From an uncultured Burkholderiales bacterium (lineage in GTDB: Bacteria; Pseudomonadota; Gammaproteobacteria; Burkholderiales; Burkholderiaceae_C): DNA of 19,537 bases. The stretch is from assembly GCA_903871865.1 (NCBI GenBank), contig CAIQIL010000551.1:1-19537 (forward strand), given 5' to 3'. A program made the position numbers and the translations under genes. The notes beneath the pieces are model-generated. The model saw only the letters and a program-made list of their open reading frames with translations, searched no databases and was not told the DNA's origin. Below are positions 15,482 to 19,537 of this stretch, in pieces; within the stretch, counting starts at the first letter, position 1; the number at the start of each line of letters is the position of its first letter.

Positions 15482-15580
15482 ATGCTTTGCACATCGAGCG
15501 CTTGCATCGCCTCTGCCGCGTGCTTACAAAGTTTCAGGCCAACAGCACTTGCAACAGCAGGTTGGTCTAATTGCAGTTAG
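15482..15580 (+). CDS. Possible 32-codon leader ORF ending in the integron-type core site
   Basis: AGGAG at 15473-15477 precedes ATG 15482 by 4 nt, giving MLCTSSACIASAACLQS... with four cysteines. The stop TAG (15578-15580) lies inside GTTAGGC, the proposed recombination core. The layout recalls ORF-11 of class 1 integrons, a short ORF overlapping attI1 that helps translation of the first cassette gene. No conserved protein is recognised; coding status is uncertain. Confidence 0.3.
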   Translation: MLCTSSACIASAACLQSFRPTALATAGWSNCS

Positions 15581-15582
15581 GC
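15538..15582 (+). other. Candidate integron insertion site (attI-like) with GTTAGGC core
   Basis: GTTAGGC at 15576-15582 matches the integron core GTTRRRY; crossover would fall between G15576 and T15577. An inverted CTAA-TTGCAG-TTAG (15567-15580) forms the kind of simple site seen at the cassette end of attI. An outer pair CCAAC/GTTGG (15539-15543, 15561-15565) surrounds repeated AACAGCA-like words. No attC-type partner RYYYAAC that would pair with this core is found upstream, so an attI-like or secondary site fits better than an attC. No integrase gene adjoins it. Confidence 0.45.
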
Positions 15583-16307
15583 AACTCAGGAAGGACGCAT
15601 TTTGAAACTCTTCGTCGACTCGAATTTTCTATCACCTTACGCCATGTCGGCATTCGTCGCGCTGACGGAAAAGCTCGCCGTATTCGAAATCGTGCCAATC
15701 AATTTGGCTCAAGGTGAACACAGGTCAGCCCCATATGCTGCCCTGTCAAGCACCTTGCGAGTTCCAACACTTACCGATGGCGGCTTTCACCTATCAGAGT
15801 CTTCAGCCATTTGCGAGTTCATAGAAGACAGCTTTCCTGGCACCAGCCTGTACCCAAAAGATCTTCAGCAAAAGGCAAAAGCGCGTGAAATCCAGGCATG
15901 GCTTCGCAGCGATCTCATGCCAATTCGGCAGCAGCGTCCAACCGAAGTGATCTTCTTCGGCGGCGCACACCCACCTCTGTCAGAAGAGGCACAAGCAGCC
16001 GCATCCAAGCTGTTTACCGCCGTTGAGAACGTACTTCCCGAAGGTGCTGATTCGCTCTTCGGCATCTGGTCAATTGCAGACACCGACTTGGCGCTCATGC
16101 TCAACAGGCTTGTCCTGGCTGGCGACAAAGTGCCTCCGCGCCTCGTTGCCTATGCCCAAGCACAATGGCAACGACCAAGTGTTCAGGAATGGGTCAACAT
16201 GCATAGGACAGCGCAATGAATAACCAAATATTTACTGACCATTGCCTAACAGGTTGTTCAAGGGGACGTCAACCCGCTACGCGGCTTGCCGCCCCTTAAC
16301 GCCGGCG
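15577..16307 (+). mobile_element. Integron gene cassette (GST gene plus attC)
   Basis: The segment begins at a GTTAGGC core, has a short leader, one gene on the same strand, and ends in a recognisable attC site: the standard plan of an integron cassette. Its base composition differs from the surroundings (for example 15661-15720 has 29 G or C in 60 bases, while neighbouring genes are far richer). No integron integrase is present in the window, so this is an orphan cassette or part of an attC cluster lacking integrase. Confidence 0.72.
15602..16219 (+). CDS. Glutathione S-transferase, YfcF type
   Basis: The 205-residue product has an N-terminal thioredoxin-like domain (about 1-80), with SPY at 11-13 near the glutathione site and the glutathione-binding LSESSAICEFIED, then an all-helical C-terminal domain. 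The stretch KAREIQAWLRSDLMPIRQQRPTEVIF and the WSIADTDLALMLNRLVLAGDKVPPRLVAYAQAQWQRPSVQ segment closely resemble E. coli YfcF, a GST with thiol-dependent peroxidase activity in that family. The start is TTG at 15602, fixed by AGGAAGGA at 15588-15595 and by alignment to the family; there is no suitable ATG. As the cargo of an integron cassette it was probably acquired and would be transcribed from an upstream promoter, since none is visible in its 25-bp leader. Confidence 0.9.
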   Translation: MKLFVDSNFLSPYAMSAFVALTEKLAVFEIVPINLAQGEHRSAPYAALSSTLRVPTLTDGGFHLSESSAICEFIEDSFPGTSLYPKDLQQKAKAREIQAWLRSDLMPIRQQRPTEVIFFGGAHPPLSEEAQAAASKLFTAVENVLPEGADSLFGIWSIADTDLALMLNRLVLAGDKVPPRLVAYAQAQWQRPSVQEWVNMHRTAQ

Positions 16308-16313
16308 CTAGGC
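16244..16313 (+). other. attC recombination site (70 bp)
   Basis: The outer box GCCTAAC (16244-16250) fits RYYYAAC and pairs with GCTAGGC (16307-16313), which differs from GTTRRRY by one base (GCT for GTT at the crossover). The inner boxes are TCAAGGGG (16258-16265) and CCCCTTAAC (16292-16300), the classic inner pairing with an unpaired base. A central CCGC-TAC-GCGG stem lies between them. Box order, spacing and total length are those of attC sites of chromosomal integron cassettes. The altered crossover triplet may reduce or abolish recombination. Confidence 0.85.
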
Positions 16314-16331
16314 GATCCAATATCACGATCT

Positions 16332-16751
16332 ATGCGACTGAAGCCATACCTCTTACCTTTGGTCCAGTTCACACTGATCGGTCCTGGTATTGGCGTCTTG
16401 ACGGCGCTGCTGCTTGGCGCCGGCGGCACGCCAACCCTATCTGGTGGCAGCCTCTTCATGCTGTTCGGCTATGGGGTTGGGCTTGCCCCTGCAGCTCTGG
16501 CTGGCGCCATCTATGTGTCAGCGTGGAACGCACGAACGCTATTGAAGGCACTGAGCACCACAGAATTCGGCGCTCTGCTGGGCGCCACCTCGGGTCTTAT
16601 CGCGCTAGCCACGTTGTCAACCCTCATGTCCGGCACCCCATGGCCCAAGTCTCCCATCATCCATGTCATACCAATGGCTGCAGGTGCCGTTTGTGGATGG
16701 CTGGCGGCACAAGGTCGAGATGAAGCGCACGGGTGGACAAATGTCAGTTGA
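16332..16751 (+). CDS. Unidentified inner-membrane protein, probable second cassette gene
   Basis: The 139-residue product has about four hydrophobic segments (roughly 7-29, 38-63, 83-104 and 113-128) rich in Gly, Ala and Leu, with a short polar end. I recognise no family. ATG 16332 lies 24 bp after the proposed attC crossover, the short leader usual in cassettes; the frame extends further up only through the attC itself. There is no good ribosome-binding site. Base composition is intermediate between the GST cassette and the high-GC backbone. No attC could be found after its stop, so the cassette is either truncated, fused to the chromosome, or not a cassette. A GTTGAA/TTCAAC inverted repeat covers its stop codon. 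Confidence 0.6.
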   Translation: MRLKPYLLPLVQFTLIGPGIGVLTALLLGAGGTPTLSGGSLFMLFGYGVGLAPAALAGAIYVSAWNARTLLKALSTTEFGALLGATSGLIALATLSTLMSGTPWPKSPIIHVIPMAAGAVCGWLAAQGRDEAHGWTNVS

Positions 16752-16769
16752 ACAGCGCGCAGCTTCAAC
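16747..16769. repeat. Inverted repeat GTTGAA-N11-TTCAAC at gene end
   Basis: Perfect six-base arms, with the stop codon of the preceding gene (16749-16751) in the left arm. It could be a hairpin protecting or ending the transcript. The box order is wrong for an attC (GTTRRRY comes first), so it does not close the second cassette. Confidence 0.45.
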
Positions 16770-16826
16770 AATGAAGCGCAACGCCAAGGTCCAGAATTCA
16801 GCGTCCACAAAACATCGGGAAGCCCC

Positions 16827-17090
16827 ATGAACCTCTCCACGCCGGCGCTCATCGGATTGTTGTTCGTGCTGGCCCTTCTGGTGATGCCCCGCATCCACCT
16901 GGCCTGGTTGCGCCGCCAGGGCATTTGCCCACCGGCGGGCAAGGCCACACCCGAAGACGTTCTGCGCCTGGTCGCGGCAGGCCGAAGCGCGGACGCGATG
17001 CGCTGCCATCGTGAAATCCACGGTGGCAGCCTCAAAGCGGCGAAAGAGGCCATCGCGGCCATGCAAGTTGCGGCGAATGTTCGCCCCTGA
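16827..17090 (+). CDS. Small membrane-anchored protein with L7/L12-like C-terminal segment
   Basis: The 87-residue product has one N-terminal hydrophobic helix (about 8-21) and then a soluble part. The segment ATPEDVLRLVAAGRSADAMRCHREIHGGSLKAAKEAIAAM resembles the helix-turn-helix of the ribosomal L7/L12 C-terminal fold (compare the L7/L12 pattern of a Gly followed by LKEAK), which occurs in several uncharacterised bacterial proteins. Function unknown. The start at 16827 has only a weak GGGA upstream. It is the first high-GC gene after the cassette region and lies 32 bp before the GFA-family gene. Confidence 0.7.
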   Translation: MNLSTPALIGLLFVLALLVMPRIHLAWLRRQGICPPAGKATPEDVLRLVAAGRSADAMRCHREIHGGSLKAAKEAIAAMQVAANVRP

Positions 17091-17122
17091 ATCTGAGCGT
17101 CCTGCCCCCCAAGGAGCCACCC

Positions 17123-17536
17123 ATGAAAGTCCACGGCAGCTGCCACTGCGGCCACGTTCGCTTCGTCGCCGAGGCCGACCCCCAACTCACCAGCATCTGC
17201 CATTGCAACGATTGCCAGAAACTGACCGGCACGGCCTTCCGGCTGTCCACACCGGCACTGCCCGGCTCCTTCGCCTTGACCCAGGGCACGCCCAAGGTCT
17301 ACATCAAGGTCGCCGAAAGCGGCGCACGCCGGGCGCAGGCCTTCTGCCCGGAATGCGGCTCGCCGCTCTACACCTACGACGCCGACAAGCCCACGCCCAT
17401 CGGCCTGCGCGTGGGCGTGCTCGACGAGCGCCGCGCCTTGCCACCCACCTGGCAGAAGTGGTGCGACGTGGCGCTCGACTGGACGCAAAACCTCGCCGAG
17501 GTCGAGCAGGCTTCCCGAGACCAGCGCGGCGCCTGA
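17123..17536 (+). CDS. GFA-family (CENP-V/GFA domain) zinc protein
   Basis: The 137-residue product carries the GFA signature: CHCGHVRF (C7, C9), CHCNDCQ (C26, C28, C31), and FCPECGSPLY (C75, C78), the cysteines that bind zinc in this family. The founding member was described as a glutathione-dependent formaldehyde-activating enzyme, but most members, including short ones like this, have no proven activity. AAGGAG lies 6 nt before the ATG at 17123. The NIPSNAP-type gene follows after 19 bp, suggesting one transcript. Confidence 0.88.
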   Translation: MKVHGSCHCGHVRFVAEADPQLTSICHCNDCQKLTGTAFRLSTPALPGSFALTQGTPKVYIKVAESGARRAQAFCPECGSPLYTYDADKPTPIGLRVGVLDERRALPPTWQKWCDVALDWTQNLAEVEQASRDQRGA

Positions 17537-17555
17537 ACCCCCGAGAATGCACCCC

Positions 17556-17861
17556 ATGATCACCTGCCACTTCCGCTACGTCGTTGACCCGGACAAGCTG
17601 CCCGAGCTCGAAACCTACTTCCGCATGTGGATGCGCCTCATCCCCTTGTTCGGCGGCGTGCACCACGGCTACCTGATGCCGTCGGAGGGCGCCAACAACA
17701 TCGCGCTGGGTTCGTTCTCCTTCCCCTCGCTGGCCGATTACGAGCAGTACCGCATCCGCTCGTTCGCCGACCCCGAGTGCCAGGCCGCCTTCCAGTACGC
17801 CCGGGACACCCGCTGCTTCCTGAGCTACGAGCGCAGCTTCTTCCGCCCGCTGATGCCGTGA
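17556..17861 (+). CDS. NIPSNAP-family protein
   Basis: The 101-residue product reads MITCHFRYVVDPDKLPELETYFRMW..., then GGVHHGYLMPSEGANNIALGSFSFPSLADYEQYR, the pattern of bacterial NIPSNAP proteins (dimeric alpha/beta-barrel fold). No catalytic role is established for them. I chose ATG 17556 because homologues begin MITCH; ATG 17547 would add three residues. The stop codon TGA overlaps another ATG (TGATG at 17859-17863) that opens an 18-codon frame, possibly chance. Confidence 0.88.
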   Translation: MITCHFRYVVDPDKLPELETYFRMWMRLIPLFGGVHHGYLMPSEGANNIALGSFSFPSLADYEQYRIRSFADPECQAAFQYARDTRCFLSYERSFFRPLMP

Positions 17862-17900
17862 TGGCGCCACATGCCTTCGGGATCGCGCTGCTGCGTTTGC

Positions 17901-17912
17901 CGCTCATGAGCG
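17901..17912. repeat. Palindrome CGCTCATGAGCG
   Basis: A perfect 12-bp palindrome, running into a GAGCGCCT direct duplication (17908-17923), in the 69-bp gap between the NIPSNAP gene and the next gene. Function unknown. Confidence 0.4.
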
Positions 17913-17930
17913 CCTGAGCGCCTGAACCTC

Positions 17931-18488
17931 ATGCTCACCCTGCTCACCCTCCTGCTGACCCTGCTCGCGTGCTCGGCCTGGGTGCACACGCAAGCGCGAC
18001 GCTCGGGCCAGTCCCGTGCCATGTCGCTCGTGCTCGCGCCCCTGGGCGGCCTGGTCCTGACGCTCGCCGTGGCGTGGCTGGCCGGCGCCGCGTGGTCGCA
18101 CTTCCGAGACAAGACCGGCCCGTTGCCGCTGGAACTCGACGTGGCCGAGGAGGTCTTCGCCACCGAATCCGGCGGGCTGCGGGAAGGTTGCGGGGTGTTC
18201 GTTCACCGCCTGACGGAAGCCTCGCGGGCCGACCTTGCGCAAAGAGGCTTGGCGAAGTTGCAGCCGGCGCGCACGGGGCGCGACCAACCGACGTACCACC
18301 GCTATGGCGCATGGCAACGCACCTCCAGCGGCTTTCATGTGCGCGGCGAGGCGTGCACCGACCTGCCCGACGACGTCACGGCCATGATCGCCAAGGCCCG
18401 CGAAACAGGCTTTGGCACCGAGGGCCACGAGTTCGACCTGTTGGCCGACCCGGTCAGCGGCCTCGTGGTGTTCAGCTTCAATGGTTGA
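17931..18488 (+). CDS. Unidentified membrane-anchored protein
   Basis: The 185-residue product starts with a Leu/Thr-rich hydrophobic stretch (MLTLLTLLLTLLACSAWV), encoded by a CTCACCCTG-like tandem sequence, then has a second hydrophobic helix at about 31-55. The remaining 130 residues should face the periplasm; they contain three short features only (EGCGVFVHRLTEASRADLAQRGL, QPTYHRYGAWQ, EACTDLP) with two cysteines that could pair. No family is recognised. The first 20 residues could instead be a signal peptide, with LLAC resembling a lipobox only loosely. It is in series with the genes on either side. Confidence 0.65.
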   Translation: MLTLLTLLLTLLACSAWVHTQARRSGQSRAMSLVLAPLGGLVLTLAVAWLAGAAWSHFRDKTGPLPLELDVAEEVFATESGGLREGCGVFVHRLTEASRADLAQRGLAKLQPARTGRDQPTYHRYGAWQRTSSGFHVRGEACTDLPDDVTAMIAKARETGFGTEGHEFDLLADPVSGLVVFSFNG

Positions 18489-18497
18489 GCAACCGCC

Positions 18498-19046
18498 ATG
18501 CACCGCCCCATGTATCCCATGCCCCCTCCCCCCGCCAAGGCGCGCACCCTCACCCTGACATCCGACGACATCGCCCACACCCGCTTGCGCACCCAGCGCA
18601 TCGAAGCGGCTGATTTGCCCTTGTTCGCGCGCCACAACCTCACCGACTGGAATGGTCGGCCCTTCGACCCCGAGCTGCTGTGCCGCTTGGGCAAGTGGTG
18701 GGTCAACGGCGACAAGAGCGTCATCTTCAAAGACCTGGGTGGCGGCAGCTTGGAGATCCCGGAGATGCACGCCCTGGTGTGGCGGGGCGCCAAGGTGCAC
18801 ATCGAATGCGGTGGCGGCGGCGATCGGGCGTGTGTGCTCACCGTGAACGCTGCGGGTGGCCTGGACGTGGTGGTGCATGTCACGCGCATCGCGATCCCGC
18901 CCGAGCTCGCCCATGACACCGATGCGGTGCTGGCCCAGGTGGCCGAAGCGTTCGCAGTCCGCCACTTGCCTGCTGGCGCCCAGGGCAGCGTGACGGTGAA
19001 CTTCGGGCCCCGCGCGCCTGCGTCAAGCCGTCCTGCCAACCCATGA
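18498..19046 (+). CDS. Unidentified soluble protein
   Basis: The 182-residue product has a proline-rich start (PMYPMPPPPAKA), a region WNGRPFDPELLCRLGKWWVNGDKSVIFKDLGGGSLEIP, and a beta-rich second half. There is no signal peptide, membrane segment or motif that I recognise. Start choice is uncertain: ATG 18498, 18510 or 18519 are all in frame near the beginning. It begins 9 bp after the preceding gene and its stop overlaps the start of the acetyltransferase gene (ATGA at 19043-19046), so the two are probably translationally coupled. Confidence 0.65.
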   Translation: MHRPMYPMPPPPAKARTLTLTSDDIAHTRLRTQRIEAADLPLFARHNLTDWNGRPFDPELLCRLGKWWVNGDKSVIFKDLGGGSLEIPEMHALVWRGAKVHIECGGGGDRACVLTVNAAGGLDVVVHVTRIAIPPELAHDTDAVLAQVAEAFAVRHLPAGAQGSVTVNFGPRAPASSRPANP

Positions 19047-19537
19047 CCATGCACATCCGCCCTTTTGCCCCCGGCGACGAGCACGCCATCTGCGAGATCT
19101 ACAACCACTTCATCGCGCACACGGTGGTGACCTTCGAGGAGGTGCCCTTGCGGCCTGAGCAGATGCGCGAGCGCATCGACGCCTACCGACGCACCCACCC
19201 CTGGCTGGTGTGCGAGGCGGACACGCCGACAGGGCCTCAGCTGGTGGGCTACAGCTACGCCAGCGCCTTCCACGCACGCGCCGCCTTCCGCCACACGGCC
19301 GAGGTGACGGTCTATGTGCGCCTGGGCTGTGAGCGCCGCGGCATCGGCCGCGCGCTGTACGAGGCATTGCTGCCGCAACTGCAAGCGCAGGGCTGCCACG
19401 CCCTGATCGCCGCCATCGCCCTGCCCAACGCTGGCAGCGTCGGTTTGCACGAGTCGCGGGGCTTCACGCAGGCGGGGCATTTGCGCGAGGTCGGCCACAA
19501 GTTCGGGCGCTGGGTGGACATTGGTTACTGGCAGAAG
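19043..19537 (+). CDS. GNAT N-acetyltransferase, phosphinothricin-acetyltransferase-like (3' end outside window)
   Basis: The frame from ATG 19043 stays open for 165 codons to the window edge with no stop, so the C-terminus is missing by only a few residues if it has the usual length of about 170-180. The pattern matches the PAT/MnaT group: IRPFAPGDEHAICEIYNHFI, TVVTFEEVP, the acetyl-CoA strand and loop EVTVYVRLGCERRGIGRALYEALL, and ALPNAGSVGLHESRGFTQAGHLREVGHKFGRWVDIGYWQ. Such enzymes acetylate phosphinothricin, methionine sulfoximine or similar amines. An in-frame ATG two codons later is an alternative start. It overlaps the preceding gene by 4 bp. Confidence 0.88.
   Translation, partial: MTMHIRPFAPGDEHAICEIYNHFIAHTVVTFEEVPLRPEQMRERIDAYRRTHPWLVCEADTPTGPQLVGYSYASAFHARAAFRHTAEVTVYVRLGCERRGIGRALYEALLPQLQAQGCHALIAAIALPNAGSVGLHESRGFTQAGHLREVGHKFGRWVDIGYWQK

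Noticed and set aside
16747..16769. Second attC site
   Set aside because: The boxes occur in the wrong order (GTTRRRY-like first), there are no inner L boxes, and 23 bp is too short.
16511..17563. 350-codon minus-strand frame across the cassette end and the GFA gene
   Set aside because: It runs antisense to well-supported plus-strand genes and its translation changes character along its length.
17861..17917. 18-codon frame overlapping the NIPSNAP stop codon
   Set aside because: It starts by a TGATG overlap but has no recognisable product and could be chance.

Overview
The window reads as chromosomal DNA of a high-GC beta-proteobacterium, most likely Burkholderiales (Comamonadaceae or the Ideonella/Leptothrix group). 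This rests on strong G/C third-position codon bias, on the families present and on the combined catechol/benzoate gene order; no taxonomic search could be run.

Region 1 (1-12461) is a complete route from benzoate to 3-oxoadipate. It starts with the 3' end of an enol-lactonase (pcaD/catD type). Next come a convergent LysR regulator, a divergent BenE-type benzoate:proton symporter, and a BenM/CatR-type LysR regulator. That regulator diverges from a tightly packed same-strand series: catB, catC, catA, benA, benB, benC, benD, a benK-type importer and a second MFS transporter. The 120-bp gap between regulator and catB holds a near-perfect BenM/CatR operator (ATGC-N7-GTAT) centred about 65 bp upstream of the start expected from a -35/-10 pair. 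The regulator keeps the residues I recall as muconate and benzoate contacts of BenM. BenABC and BenD convert benzoate to catechol, CatA opens the ring, and CatB, CatC and the enol-lactonase carry it to 3-oxoadipate.

Region 2 (12480-14832) holds a convergent, exported, cysteine-rich alpha/beta-hydrolase. Across an intergenic region with two inverted repeats lies a small conserved-looking gene broken by one in-frame TAA codon.

Region 3 (about 14876-16770) is the accessory part. It opens with about 15 tandem copies of a 21-bp unit, each built around the palindrome TTGCGCGCAA. Two small ORFs follow, then a site shaped like an integron insertion site. Next is an AT-richer gene cassette carrying a YfcF-type glutathione S-transferase, closed by a recognisable 70-bp attC site. 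A second, cassette-like orphan membrane-protein gene follows. No integrase gene is in the window.

Region 4 (16827-19537) returns to high GC with a row of small same-strand genes: a membrane-anchored protein with an L7/L12-like tail, a GFA-family zinc protein, a NIPSNAP-family protein, two unrecognised proteins and a GNAT acetyltransferase cut by the window end.

The observations most worth following are the 21-bp palindrome array, the orphan integron cassette with its attI-like leading end, and the nonsense-interrupted gene.
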